Positions 18,441-27,552 of a stretch of DNA of 64,000 nt are shown here, piece by piece. Source of the DNA: Bradyrhizobium sp. PSBB068 (GTDB lineage Bacteria > Pseudomonadota > Alphaproteobacteria > Rhizobiales > Xanthobacteraceae). Position 1 is the stretch's first letter. The number at the start of each line of letters is the position of its first letter. A program made the translations under genes and the position numbers. The stretch spans positions 6,334,001-6,398,000 of the forward strand of contig CP069300.1 of assembly GCA_016839165.1 (NCBI GenBank), in the 5' to 3' direction. The notes beneath the pieces are model-generated. The model saw only the letters and a list, made by a program, of their open reading frames with translations, had not been told where the DNA came from and searched no databases.

Positions 18441-18561
18441 GTCGTCCCGGCGAAGGCCGGGACCCATAACCACCGCATGTGATTGTGAATGGGATTGTGG
18501 CCGCAGCGTCACGCAACAACGAGCATTCGGGGTAATGGGTCCCGGCCTTCGCCGGGACGAC
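18441..18561. repeat. Palindromic intergenic repeat (GTCGTCCCGG family, long form)
   Basis: The left arm (GTCGTCCCGGCGAAGGCCGG then GACCCATAACCACC) is the same as at 11905. The right arm GGTCCCGGCCTTCGCCGGGA then CGAC is its reverse complement, making an unusually perfect pair of ends about 120 bases apart. It separates the cyclase gene from the convergent helicase gene. Confidence 0.85.
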
Positions 18562-18635
18562 ACTGAGAATGTGGCAGGTCCCGTGGCTCTCGCGGCGCGC
18601 TGCGTTCGAGGCTTGCCGCCATCATCGCCGCAGGC

Positions 18636-18665
18636 AAAAAAGGCGGCTCCGCCGCGTCAGCCGCC
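18636..18665 (-). terminator. Rho-independent terminator of the DEAD-box helicase gene
   Basis: On the minus strand GGCGGCT pairs with AGCCGCC around a 10-base loop and is followed by six T, starting three bases after the helicase stop codon. Confidence 0.88.
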
Positions 18666-18668
18666 AGC

Positions 18669-20702
18669 TCAGCCCCGCCGCTTCTTCTTTGGCTTCTTGC
18701 CGAATTTCGGCTTCGCCGCCACGTCCGGCCACTGCGCAGGTCCGGCGTGGCCGGGCTTGCCCCGATGCTTCTTTTTCTTGCCGAACCTCGGCTCATCGCC
18801 GGATGTCGGCCTGGCGCCCTTTTCGTTCCGATCGGATCGGAACGGGGCTCTGGAGTCGCGCCTTGGGGCGTTGTCGTCACGCGATCTGCCCTCCGCTTCG
18901 CGCGAAAACGCTCTGGTCTCACGATCCGGCTTGCCGCGTCGCCTTGCTGCGTCGTCGCTGCGCGGCGCGCCGTGCCCGCCGTCGTCTTGATCGCGCCAAG
19001 GCTCGAGCCTCGGCTTGCGCGCCGGCTTCTCCGCGCGCGCTTCCCCCTGCGGGGCGTCCGCCAGCGGCTCGATGCGGATGCTGTCTTCCTTGTCCGGACG
19101 CTTGATCTTGACGGCGAAGGAATCCGCGACCCGCGCGGCGATCTCGAATTCGGTCGTCGTATCCATGATCTTGATGGCGCCGATGTCGCGCTTGTCGATG
19201 CCGCCGCGGCGGCAGATCATCGGCAGCAGCCAGCGGGCTTCGGCATTCTTGCGGCGCCCGATCGCGGCGCGGAACCAGACGGTGGCCTCCTCCATGCCGT
19301 GGCGTGGAGACTTGCCGGTCTTCGTGCGCGGCTCGGCGCCACGCTCCTCGCGGCGCGAGGCGCGATCGCCCCGGTCGCGGCCCCGCCCCTCGCCGGGATC
19401 GAGAATGTCTTCGGGCGCAGGCAGCCGTGCGCGATAGAGCCTGGCCAGCGCCGCGGCGACCGCCTCGGGCGACCGTTCGGCGAGCAGGGCCTGCGCGAGG
19501 GCCAGATCGTCCGATGTCGCCTCCTCGGCAAACACCGCATCCTTCAACAGGCGCTCATGGTCGAGCTTGCGGATCTCGTCGGCCTGCGGCGCGGTGCCCC
19601 AGACGATATCGATGCCGGCCAGGTCCAGCAGAAGCTCGGCGCGGCGCCGCCGTGCCGGCGGCACCAGCAGGATGCTGACGCCCTTGCGGCCGGCGCGGCC
19701 GGTGCGGCCCGAGCGATGCTGCATGACCTCCGGGTCTTTCGGAAGGTCGGCATGAATGACGAGATCGAGGCTCGGCAGGTCGATGCCGCGCGCCGCGACG
19801 TCGGTCGCGACGCACACCCGCGAGCGGCCGTCGCGCAACGCCTGCAACGCCTGGGTCCGCTCGTTCTGGGTCATTTCGCCCGACAATGCGGCCACCGAGA
19901 AGCCGCGCTCCAGCAGCGCCGCCTGCAAGTGCCTGACCGCTTCCCGCGTGTTGCAGAACACCAGCGCGCTCGGCGCCTCATGGAAGCGCAACACGTTGAC
20001 GACTGCGTGCTCGACATCGTCGGCCGCGACGCGGATGGCGCGGTACTCGATATCGGAATGGCCGCCCTCGTCACCCGCGACCTCGATCCGGAACGCCTGC
20101 TGCTGATACTGCTTGGCAAGTGCTACGATGCCGCGCGGAAACGTCGCCGAGAACAGCAGGGTGCGCCGGGTGTCCGGCGTGGTTTCGAGGATGAATTCCA
20201 TGTCTTCGCGAAAACCGAGATTGAGCATCTCGTCGGCCTCGTCGAGCACGACGACGCGCAATCCGGAGATGTCGAGACGGCCGCGGCGCAAATGGTCGCA
20301 CAACCGGCCGGGCGTCCCGACCACGATGTGGGCGCCTTGAGCCAGCTCGCGCTGCTCGCGGCGCGGATCCATGCCGCCGACGCAGGACACGACGCGGCCA
20401 TCGGCATGTTCGTAAAGCCAGGCGAGCTCGCGCTGGACCTGCAAGGCGAGCTCGCGCGTCGGCGCCACGATCAGCGCCAGTGGCGCGCCGGCCGGCTCGA
20501 ACCGCTCGGCGTCGCCGAGCAGATCCCGTGCCATGGCCAATCCATAGGCAACGGTCTTGCCCGAGCCGGTCTGGGCCGAAACCAGGAGGTCGCGGCCGAC
20601 GGCGTCGTCGGCCAGCACGGCGAGCTGGACGGGGGTCGGCTGTTCGTAGTTGCGCTCAGCCAGGGCGCGGGCGAGCGGCGGACTTGTGGTCGGAAAGGGC
20701 AC
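18669..20702 (-). CDS. DEAD-box RNA helicase with DbpA-type RNA-binding domain and basic tail
   Basis: A 677-residue ATP-dependent RNA helicase, probably for ribosome assembly or RNA decay in the cold. Q motif NYEQPTPVQ (18-26), motif I AQTGSGKT (43-50), PTRELALQ, DEAD (154-157), SAT in LLFSATFP, then the second RecA domain with ARGIDLPS and HRSGRTGRAGRKG. After a charged linker comes a DbpA-like domain (about 465-545, FRAAIGRRKNAEARWLLPMI). The last 120 residues are Arg/Lys/Asp-rich low complexity ending in KKPKKKRRG, probably a disordered RNA-binding tail. The length and layout match DeaD/CsdA-like proteins rather than short RhlE. A terminator follows at once. Confidence 0.93.
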   Translation of the reverse strand: MPFPTTSPPLARALAERNYEQPTPVQLAVLADDAVGRDLLVSAQTGSGKTVAYGLAMARDLLGDAERFEPAGAPLALIVAPTRELALQVQRELAWLYEHADGRVVSCVGGMDPRREQRELAQGAHIVVGTPGRLCDHLRRGRLDISGLRVVVLDEADEMLNLGFREDMEFILETTPDTRRTLLFSATFPRGIVALAKQYQQQAFRIEVAGDEGGHSDIEYRAIRVAADDVEHAVVNVLRFHEAPSALVFCNTREAVRHLQAALLERGFSVAALSGEMTQNERTQALQALRDGRSRVCVATDVAARGIDLPSLDLVIHADLPKDPEVMQHRSGRTGRAGRKGVSILLVPPARRRRAELLLDLAGIDIVWGTAPQADEIRKLDHERLLKDAVFAEEATSDDLALAQALLAERSPEAVAAALARLYRARLPAPEDILDPGEGRGRDRGDRASRREERGAEPRTKTGKSPRHGMEEATVWFRAAIGRRKNAEARWLLPMICRRGGIDKRDIGAIKIMDTTTEFEIAARVADSFAVKIKRPDKEDSIRIEPLADAPQGEARAEKPARKPRLEPWRDQDDGGHGAPRSDDAARRRGKPDRETRAFSREAEGRSRDDNAPRRDSRAPFRSDRNEKGARPTSGDEPRFGKKKKHRGKPGHAGPAQWPDVAAKPKFGKKPKKKRRG

Positions 20703-20887
20703 GAGATGGGAAACCTTGATTGGTCCGGGCGCAGAACGTCGAGCGGGACGACCTGAAGCTGCGACCCGGCAGGCGGCACGGCCGCATGACGATTTGGCGC
20801 TGCTTTACGCCAAGACCGGCCAAATCGCCATGCCCCCAAGGCCCTCCCATGACGGAAAAGGCCTTCTATTGCGGAAAAGATGCCGGA

Positions 20888-21481
20888 TCAGGCCGGCTGC
20901 CCGATCGGGGCCCGGCCGCCGGCGATCCGGTCCATCAATCCGGACAGCCGCGATGGTGGCGGGCTGGCTGGCGCAATCCGGCCGCCCGCGCCGCGCAGCG
21001 CGCCCGGCGCCAGCTCGCAGGCCAGCAGACGCTCACGTTCGTAGGGGCCGGGCATGCGGAGCGCACCGGTCGACGCCGCCGAGAAGCCGAAGCGGGCGTA
21101 ATAGCCGGCGTCACCGACCAGGACGACGGCGCGATGACCGAGCAGATCGGCCCGCTGCAGCGCCTGCCGCATCAGCGCAGCGCCGATGCCGAGGCACCTC
21201 ACCTCCTCCGACACCGCGAGCGGGCCGAGCAGCAGGCAGGCATGACCGGTTCCGGTCACGACCGGCCACAGCCGCAAGGTGCCGACCAGGCGGCCGCCAC
21301 GGCGCGCGACAAACGCGAGGCCGCGCGCAGGCTTGCGGCCCTCGCGCAGCCGCTCCGAGGTCCTGGCGAAGCGGCCAGGACCGAATGCGGCGTCGAGCAG
21401 ACTCTCTCGCGCCGCCACGTCCGAACGGCGTTCCCTGCGGATCGCAACCGGTTTGTCGTTCGGAGAACCAGATGAGAACAT
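20888..21481 (-). CDS. GNAT-family N-acetyltransferase, last gene of the ligase/ABC operon
   Basis: A 197-residue acetyltransferase that would move an acetyl group from acetyl-CoA to an amine on an unknown acceptor. The acetyl-CoA loop is seen in LGPLAVSEEVRCLGIGAALM, followed by the DAGYYARFGFS block typical of the family. The ATG at 21481 shares a base with the TGA of the upstream ATPase gene (TGATG), so translation is coupled. Its place in the operon suggests it acts on the product that the ligase and transporter handle, or gives self-protection. Confidence 0.85.
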   Translation of the reverse strand: MFSSGSPNDKPVAIRRERRSDVAARESLLDAAFGPGRFARTSERLREGRKPARGLAFVARRGGRLVGTLRLWPVVTGTGHACLLLGPLAVSEEVRCLGIGAALMRQALQRADLLGHRAVVLVGDAGYYARFGFSAASTGALRMPGPYERERLLACELAPGALRGAGGRIAPASPPPSRLSGLMDRIAGGRAPIGQPA

Positions 21482-22308
21482 CACGCGACCCTCGCCAGAT
21501 AGATGAAGACCTCGTCGAGGTCGCGGCACTTGAAGCGTTCGGCGAGCTCTTGCGGACGCCCCATCGCGACGACGCGGCCCTGGCTCATGATCACGACGAA
21601 GTCGCAGAGCTGCTCGACCTCGGCCATGTTGTGCGAGGACAACAGGATGGTGGCGCCGCGGCGCTTCTGATAGGCGCGCAGCCGGCTACGCACCCATTCG
21701 GCGCGGTCGGGATCGAGCGAAGCCGTCGGCTCGTCGAGCAGCAGCACCTCCGGATCGTTGATCAGCGCCTTCGCCACCGCGACGCGGGTCTTCTGGCCGG
21801 CCGAGAGCCGCCCGGTGACGCGGTCGAGCACGTCGCCGAGCTCGAAGTCCTCGACCAGCTCCTCGATCCGGGCCTTGAGATTGGCGACACCGTAAAGCCG
21901 CCCGAACACCGTCAGGTTCTGGCGCACGGTGAGCCGTCCGGGTAGCGCGACATAGGGGCTTTCGAAATTCATCCGGCCGAGCACCTTGTGACGCTCGGTC
22001 GCCATGTCGTGGCCGAGCACCATGGCGCGGCCGAAGCTTGGGATCACGAGGCCCATGATCATGGCGATGGTGGTGGTCTTGCCGGCGCCGTTGCCGCCGA
22101 GCAGGCCGACGGTCCAGCCCTTGGGCACGATGAAGTTGACGTCGTCGACCGCCCAATGGGTACGGTACTGTTTGCAGAGATCCTCGACCGCGATGGCTGG
22201 CGCCTCCTCGGGATTGGCCAGGTTCGACGAGCTGCCCTGCGCGGGCGTGGCGTTCGGCGACACGGATGTCAGATGTCTGCGGGGCAGCAAGCGTTCGATG
22301 CGGCTCAT
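21481..22308 (-). CDS. ABC transporter ATP-binding protein (ABC-2 / NodI-like type)
   Basis: A 275-residue ATPase that would power the adjacent ABC-2 permease. A non-conserved N-terminal arm of about 40 residues precedes the domain. Walker A is GGNGAGKTT, the signature is LSAGQ rather than LSGGQ, Walker B is VLLLDEPTASLD and the switch histidine lies in LLSSHNM. The family exports polysaccharides, lipo-oligosaccharides, antibiotics or similar amphipathic molecules. It begins 12 bases after the permease gene and overlaps the GNAT start. Confidence 0.92.
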   Translation of the reverse strand: MSRIERLLPRRHLTSVSPNATPAQGSSSNLANPEEAPAIAVEDLCKQYRTHWAVDDVNFIVPKGWTVGLLGGNGAGKTTTIAMIMGLVIPSFGRAMVLGHDMATERHKVLGRMNFESPYVALPGRLTVRQNLTVFGRLYGVANLKARIEELVEDFELGDVLDRVTGRLSAGQKTRVAVAKALINDPEVLLLDEPTASLDPDRAEWVRSRLRAYQKRRGATILLSSHNMAEVEQLCDFVVIMSQGRVVAMGRPQELAERFKCRDLDEVFIYLARVA

Positions 22309-22320
22309 GGATGTCTCCCC

Positions 22321-23142
22321 TTACTCGCCCATCGTGAGCAGGCCGCCCTTGTGACGGGCGCTCTGCAGCAGGGCAACGAATGTGATGAAGCCCAAGCCGA
22401 GATAGACGGCATTGAGCGCGAGGCATTCGATCATCAGGTCAGTGCGGAAGGTGCCGTCGAGCAGCACGGCGCGCATGCCCTCGAACACATAGGTCGGCGT
22501 CAGCGACCAGGCGACCGGATGCAGCCAGAGCGGCAGCGCGGCGACCGGATAGTAGACGCAGCACAGCGGCAGCAGCACGATCATGATCGAGTAGGCGAGG
22601 CTTTCGGCGCCAAAGCCCTGCCGGATCACGAGGCCTGCGACCACGAGCCCGATCGCCCAGCTGGTCAGCACCAGGTTGAGGAAGAACGCGACCAGCCCGG
22701 GCCCCATCGCGAAGACGTTGAAGCCGAACAGCACGAAGGTCAACAGCATCACCGGCAACGTGCCGATCACGAGCCGGATCAGACTCATCGCCATCAGCGA
22801 GGCCGCAAGCTCGAACGGCTGCAACGGGCTCATCATCAGATTGGCGAGGTTGCGCGACCAGATCTCCTCCAGGAAGGTGAAGGTGAAGCCGAGCTGGCCG
22901 CGGAACAGCACGTCCCAGAGCAGGACGGCGCCGAGCAGCAGGCCGGCGGTGGAGGCCATCGCCGACTTGCTGTCATAGAGGTAGGTGTAGAGGAAGCCCC
23001 ACACCAGCATCTGCATCGCCGGCCAGTAGACGATCTCGAGCAGCCGCAGCGATGACGAGCGCAGGATGTAGTAGTAGCGCGCCGTCATCGCGGCGATGCG
23101 GTTCAGTGACTGTGTCATGGCACCCATCCGTGTGGCTTGCAT
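22321..23142 (-). CDS. ABC-2 type transporter permease
   Basis: A 273-residue inner membrane permease with six hydrophobic segments, in the size range of NodJ/DrrB-like proteins. LLEIVYWPAMQMLVWGFLYTYL is the first membrane block, and the EEIWSRNLANLMMSPLQPFELAAS cytoplasmic helix is characteristic. The start at 23142 overlaps the ligase stop as TGATG, which is far better than the frame's most upstream ATG at 23286, inside the ligase gene. It forms the channel for the ATPase encoded next. Confidence 0.9.
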   Translation of the reverse strand: MQATRMGAMTQSLNRIAAMTARYYYILRSSSLRLLEIVYWPAMQMLVWGFLYTYLYDSKSAMASTAGLLLGAVLLWDVLFRGQLGFTFTFLEEIWSRNLANLMMSPLQPFELAASLMAMSLIRLVIGTLPVMLLTFVLFGFNVFAMGPGLVAFFLNLVLTSWAIGLVVAGLVIRQGFGAESLAYSIMIVLLPLCCVYYPVAALPLWLHPVAWSLTPTYVFEGMRAVLLDGTFRTDLMIECLALNAVYLGLGFITFVALLQSARHKGGLLTMGE

Positions 23143-24593
23143 CAGTCGAACTCGCGGCGGATCGGGCGGCGCTTGCCGACCTTGGGCGGAAATGCCAGCA
23201 GCGCGTTGGCCTGCACCCGGACCGGATGCTCGAGGCAGGCCGCGAGCAGGTCCTCGAGATGCGCGACCGAGCTGTGCAGCCGGCACGGCGGCGTATCCTG
23301 GCCGAGCACGACGCGCGCCTCGACGAGGTCGACGCCGCGCTGCACGATCTCGAACTGCGCCAGATGCAGGTTGCAGTCGAACATCCAGCGATAGGTCGCA
23401 TCCAGGATGCTGCCGGCCGGCACCTTGCGGCCGTCACGGTTGACGAAGGCGTCGTTGAGCCGGCCGTCGATGCTCGCGATCTGCGACCAGTTGATGTCTG
23501 ATGGCGCCGGATTGACCGGCCGGGTGATGTAATCGCCCTGGACGTAGCGGATGAACGGCATCGCCTCGTTGAGCAGATTGGTGATTACGGCGATGCCGGA
23601 CTGGCCGTCGGCCTGCGGCTCCATCGTGATGGGATCGAGCACGTCGAGATGCACGGTGTCCTCGCAGACGTGATACTGGCCGTCGGGCATCTCCAGCGCG
23701 ATCCGGGTCGCCTCCTCGGAGGAATATTCGTCGAGCACGGGCACGCCGAGCTGGCGCGACCATTCCTGACGCGCGGCGCGCGAGGAGTATTCCGAATGCG
23801 TCACCGCGAGATTGAGCGAAGAACGGAACTCGTCGACATGCGGCATCAGCGCATCGAGGCTCGACGGATACAGCGACAGGATCTTCGGCCCGAGATAGCG
23901 CAGATGCTGGGCGACGCGCGCCGGCGGGATCAGGTTCGAGATGAACGCGGTCGGATAATCGCCGCCGATCGAATCGAACCACCACGGCACGGTGTAGACA
24001 TGGGCGAGCAGATCCTCCGCGCGGTAGTTGCCGCCGCTCTGCATCGCGAACTGGCGGACGCCCTGGATGGTGTCGGTGATGACGGCGTCATAGTCGACGC
24101 GGATCAGCAGCGTCTGGCCGGACGAGCCGGATGAACGGGTCGGAAACAGGTTTTCCGGCTTGTACTTCCTGTTGACGCACTGGTCCGGAAACGCCGCGAC
24201 CAGCTCGGGCTTGGTGATGACCGGAATCTTCTGGATGTCGTCATAGTCGCGCAGATGCTCCGGCTTGAATCCCGCCGCATCATACTTGTTGCGGTAGACC
24301 GGAATGTCGCGATAGGCGAGCTCGACCAGCTCCTTGATGCGGGCGAGCTGCCGTGCGCGGATTTCGGACACCGGCAGATAGGGATGCCGCATGCATTCGC
24401 CGAGATAGTTTGCGGTGGCCGCGACCAATTCCGGCGCCGCATCGCTGGAGGGCTGGAAATCCGGACGGGTGTGCTCGGTCTCCCAGAACTGGCGCTGCGG
24501 CACGGCCGGGACGAGGGACGCGGCGGCCTGATCGTGCTCCGGCACCAGAGCAAGGCTGTCATCGGAAGTGCTAATTGCAAGGGTGGACGTCAT
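23142..24593 (-). CDS. PaaK/CapK-type adenylate-forming ligase, first gene of the export operon
   Basis: A 483-residue enzyme of the phenylacetate-CoA ligase / CapK superfamily, which activates a carboxylic acid as an acyl-adenylate. The ATP loop is seen in TRSSGSSGQTLLIRVD, adenine-site motifs in YSSEEATRIALE, and the hinge region in ITRPVNP with DGRLNDAFVNRDGRKV. The ATG at 24593 has GGAG six bases upstream and is preferred to the ATG at 24605. It heads a four-gene operon (ligase, permease, ATPase, GNAT) with overlapping or near-overlapping junctions. Together these suggest activation and export of an acylated small molecule or glycan. The substrate is unknown. Confidence 0.85.
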   Translation of the reverse strand: MTSTLAISTSDDSLALVPEHDQAAASLVPAVPQRQFWETEHTRPDFQPSSDAAPELVAATANYLGECMRHPYLPVSEIRARQLARIKELVELAYRDIPVYRNKYDAAGFKPEHLRDYDDIQKIPVITKPELVAAFPDQCVNRKYKPENLFPTRSSGSSGQTLLIRVDYDAVITDTIQGVRQFAMQSGGNYRAEDLLAHVYTVPWWFDSIGGDYPTAFISNLIPPARVAQHLRYLGPKILSLYPSSLDALMPHVDEFRSSLNLAVTHSEYSSRAARQEWSRQLGVPVLDEYSSEEATRIALEMPDGQYHVCEDTVHLDVLDPITMEPQADGQSGIAVITNLLNEAMPFIRYVQGDYITRPVNPAPSDINWSQIASIDGRLNDAFVNRDGRKVPAGSILDATYRWMFDCNLHLAQFEIVQRGVDLVEARVVLGQDTPPCRLHSSVAHLEDLLAACLEHPVRVQANALLAFPPKVGKRRPIRREFD

Positions 24594-24766
24594 CTTCAGC
24601 TCCATGATTGTCGGGAGACCGCCCGTTCATGGCGCTATCAATGGCGCGCGGCGCGCGTGGCCGCCGTGACGAGTGTCACACGCGGCCGCAGCCCACGCGC
24701 GCCCCATCCACCGCGGTCGTTCGAGGCTGCGGCTCGTGATGTTCGCTGACTGCCGTTAGGCGATTG

Positions 24767-24931
24767 CTATTTGCCCCACATCGCCTTCCTGATCCGCCCC
24801 TTGCCGCCGCATGTCCTGCAAGGCTCAGGATAGATTTTGCGTCCCGGCTCGCTCGGCTGCCTGACCTCGGGAAAACCTGTCCCGTTGCACGCGTCACACT
24901 TCTCTTCATCGGAAATAAGGTGCTTCACCAT
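24767..24931 (-). CDS. Small zinc-finger protein with DnaJ-type CxxCxGxG repeats
   Basis: A 54-residue frame below the usual length cut-off, read directly from the minus strand. It begins MVKHLISDEEKCDACNGTG and has a second CRTCGGKG, giving two CxxCxGxG units as in the DnaJ central zinc domain, then a basic IRKAMWGK end. Two such units bind one zinc. There is no J domain, so it is not a chaperone itself. Similar orphan fingers occur as small accessory proteins. The longer overlapping frame at 24676-24909 is a shadow. No strong ribosome site is visible. Confidence 0.6.
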   Translation of the reverse strand: MVKHLISDEEKCDACNGTGFPEVRQPSEPGRKIYPEPCRTCGGKGRIRKAMWGK

Positions 24932-25113
24932 CGAACGTCCCGGATTGAAAAGATCGAAGCCCGCGGGCGCGGGATTCCGCCATCGCTACTTACGAACGAA
25001 CGCGGGTCGTGGTTTCAGCTGCATGGCTGCCCCGCGCGGCAGCGCATCCGAGAGGTCAAGGGAACGATGACGGGACGACCGCCGTTATTACACTGTCTCT
25101 TCTGAACGTAGCT

Positions 25114-25467
25114 TCACTTCGCCTTGAGCGCCTTCTCGTGGCTCTCGAGTGCTGCCGTCATCAGCTTCGGCAATTGCGCGGCATAGACCTCGATGAAGGT
25201 CGCATCGCCGCAGCCTTGCGGATCGCGCGCGGCCTGCTCGGCGACGCGCGCGGCCTTGGCCTCGCATTTCGCGAACATGTGCCAGAACCAGTCCGGGCTC
25301 TTGCCGAGCGCCGGCTTGTTCTTCTTGATGACGGCGGCGCCGACCGCGCTCATCGCGCTGACGACGCCGGCGCCCAGCGCGCTGATAGCGCGCGCGTTAA
25401 GGATGTCCTCGCGCGCCTGCGCAGTGGCGTTGGTCGCGGTCGTTCGTGCCTTGGCCGGCATGCTCAA
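25114..25467 (-). CDS. Helical hypothetical protein (phasin-like composition)
   Basis: A 117-residue protein I do not recognise. It is almost all alpha-helix, Ala-rich, with AREDILNARAISALGAG, a hydrophobic stretch GAGVVSAMSAVGAAVI, and a WFWHMF tryptophan cluster. The composition resembles phasins or small stress proteins, but there is no clear family match. The start may be M1 or M3. It stands alone between the zinc-finger protein and the sugar dehydrogenase. The 25468-25699 gap upstream shows nothing. Confidence 0.6.
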   Translation of the reverse strand: MSMPAKARTTATNATAQAREDILNARAISALGAGVVSAMSAVGAAVIKKNKPALGKSPDWFWHMFAKCEAKAARVAEQAARDPQGCGDATFIEVYAAQLPKLMTAALESHEKALKAK

Positions 25468-25699
25468 GCTCCTTCGATCCTGTCGATCCCTGCCGTAGGC
25501 GAAGCATCGGCCGGGGAAGTTGAGGAAGGCTCAAGGGGCATGGTTGAAAACCGCTATGGATTTCATTCCGGTTTTATGCGCTTCCGAGCGATCGGGCCTG
25601 GAGAGCTTTTGCCCTTCCCTCGGCGATCGGCGAAAGGGTAAGGCTCCTGACACATCTTCGTCGACCGGCAATCGATCGACAGCGGCGCTGAGCCGGCGT

Positions 25700-27001
25700 C
25701 TACGCCCCCGTCACGCGCCAGATCACGTTGCCGACATCGTCGGCGACCAGCAGCGAGCGGTCGGGGCCGAGCGCGACGCCGACCGGGCGGCCGTAGGACA
25801 CCTTCTCGTCGGGCGCGAGGAAGCCCGACAGGATGTCGCGCGCCGGCCCCGAAGGGCGGCCGTTCTCGAACGGCACGAACACCACCTTGTAGCCCGACAG
25901 CGTCGAGCGATTCCATGAGCCGTGCTGGCCGATCACCATGCCGTCGGGGAAACCAGGCAAGGTGCCCTTGGGCATCCAGCACAGACCGAGCGAAGCGGTG
26001 TGCCCGCCGAGCGCGTAGTCCGGCTGGATCGCTTTGGCGACCATCGCCGGATCCTGCGGCACGCGATCGTCCACCGTCTGGCCCCAATAGCAATAAGGCC
26101 AGCCATAGAAGCCGCCGTCACGCACCGAGGTCAGATAGTCGGGCGGCGTCTCGTCGCCGATACCGTCGCGCTCGTTGACGACGGTCCACAGCACGTTGGT
26201 GCTCGGCTCCCATGCGAGCCCGACCGGATTGCGCAGGCCGCCGGCGAAGATGCGGCTGGTGCCGGCGGCAAGATCGAGCTCGTAGATCGCGGCACGGCCT
26301 TCCTCGACCGCCATGCCGTTCTCGGCGATGTTGCTGAGCGAGCCGACGCCGGCGTAAAGCTTCTTGCCGTCGGCACTCGGCAGCAGGCTGCGCGTCCAGT
26401 GCCCGTCGGGCTTGAAGGTTGCGAGTTTGCGTCCCTCCGCGGTGATGCGATCGGCGCCCGCAGTGTAGGGAAAGGCGACCACGCCGTCGGTGTTGCCGAC
26501 ATAGAAGGTGTCGCCGATCAACGCCATGCCGAACGGCTGGCGCAGTCCCTCCATGAAGGCACCGCGGCTTTCCGCGATGCCGTCGCCATCACGGTCACGC
26601 AGCAGCGTGATGCGGTTGGCGCTGACGCCGAGGGCCGCGGCGCGCCGCATCGTCGCCTGCATCGCATAGTGGAAGACGCTGCGCGGTGTCCCTGCGATCT
26701 GCGTCGCCTCCGCGATCAGCACGTCGCCATTGGGCAGCACGTTGATCCAACGCGGATGGTCAAGCCCGGCGGCAAAGGCGTTAACCTTGAGCCCGGGCGC
26801 GGCGGTCGGCACCTGCCCCTTGTCCCAGCCGCGCGCGGTCGGCATCTTCAGCGTCGGGATCGCGCCCTGCGATTTCGCCGCCGGAATCTGCGGCGCGTCG
26901 CCCCAGGCCGGCGCGGGCTGCGCGCCCTGCATCCGCCGCCACGCCACGGCGCCGGCCCCGATCGCCGCGACGACGCGGGCAAAAACTCCAGACGTGCTCA
27001 T
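25700..27001 (-). CDS. PQQ-dependent sugar (sorbosone-type) dehydrogenase, exported
   Basis: A 433-residue six-bladed beta-propeller of the soluble GDH / L-sorbosone dehydrogenase family, which oxidises aldose sugars in the periplasm and passes electrons to the chain. An N-terminal hydrophobic segment (VVAAIGAGAVAW) would export it. Family blocks seen are FAAGLDHPRWINVLPNGDVL, the RDRDGDG calcium-type loop, GLRQPFGMAL, GLRNPVGLAWEP with NERDGIGD, and the C-terminal HGSWNRSTLSGYKVVFVPF. No PQQ synthesis genes are in the window, so cofactor supply is unproven. It appears monocistronic. Confidence 0.88.
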   Translation of the reverse strand: MSTSGVFARVVAAIGAGAVAWRRMQGAQPAPAWGDAPQIPAAKSQGAIPTLKMPTARGWDKGQVPTAAPGLKVNAFAAGLDHPRWINVLPNGDVLIAEATQIAGTPRSVFHYAMQATMRRAAALGVSANRITLLRDRDGDGIAESRGAFMEGLRQPFGMALIGDTFYVGNTDGVVAFPYTAGADRITAEGRKLATFKPDGHWTRSLLPSADGKKLYAGVGSLSNIAENGMAVEEGRAAIYELDLAAGTSRIFAGGLRNPVGLAWEPSTNVLWTVVNERDGIGDETPPDYLTSVRDGGFYGWPYCYWGQTVDDRVPQDPAMVAKAIQPDYALGGHTASLGLCWMPKGTLPGFPDGMVIGQHGSWNRSTLSGYKVVFVPFENGRPSGPARDILSGFLAPDEKVSYGRPVGVALGPDRSLLVADDVGNVIWRVTGA

Positions 27002-27189
27002 GAACTTCCCCTGTTATTCGCGCCGGTTATTGCGCGTTGTTATTGCCTTGCCGGCCGGCCGCGGCCCGCAGCAGCATTCGCATAATGCCGGCCCTGATGA
27101 CAGTAGTTATACGATCTTCGCAGCTGCACCCGAATCGAGGACACTGGTGGCACGCTCCCTTGTCAGAGCGTTTTCCTCCCTGAGACCTT

Positions 27190-27217
27190 GCCCGCCCCGG
27201 TCGGCGGGCTTCCTTTT
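27190..27217 (+). terminator. Orphan plus-strand terminator-like hairpin
   Basis: GCCCGCC and GGCGGGC form a 7-base-pair stem with a 6-base loop followed by TTCCTTTT. No plus-strand gene precedes it. Confidence 0.5.
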
Positions 27218-27519
27218 ACGAACCGCCCAGCTCGGGCGCAGCTTGCCGTGGACCGTTATAGCTGGAAAAGCATAGCGATCGAGCGAATGCATGCGACCGG
27301 GCAGAGCCGGCGCGCCAATCTCGCAGCGCAAGGCTCTTCACCAAATCCCGATCCCGGCTCCGTGCAAATTCACCTTCGTCCGCGGCATCGCGGATCAGGA
27401 ACGCTGCTCCGCGGCGGTCGTTGGTCGCGACACCAGCAAGGAGTGTATGCATGGAACGGAACAGCGTCGCTGATCGCTGACCGGCGTTTACCGGCAGTGG
27501 TAAGCCACGCAAATTCAAC

Positions 27520-27552
27520 GGCCCGTCGCTCGGATTGAGCGGCGGGCCTTTT
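27520..27552 (+). terminator. Orphan plus-strand terminator-like hairpin
   Basis: GGCCCGTCGCT pairs with AGCGGCGGGCC (11 pairs, one wobble) around a 7-base loop and is followed by TTTT. It follows the very short frames at 27446-27480. Confidence 0.6.
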
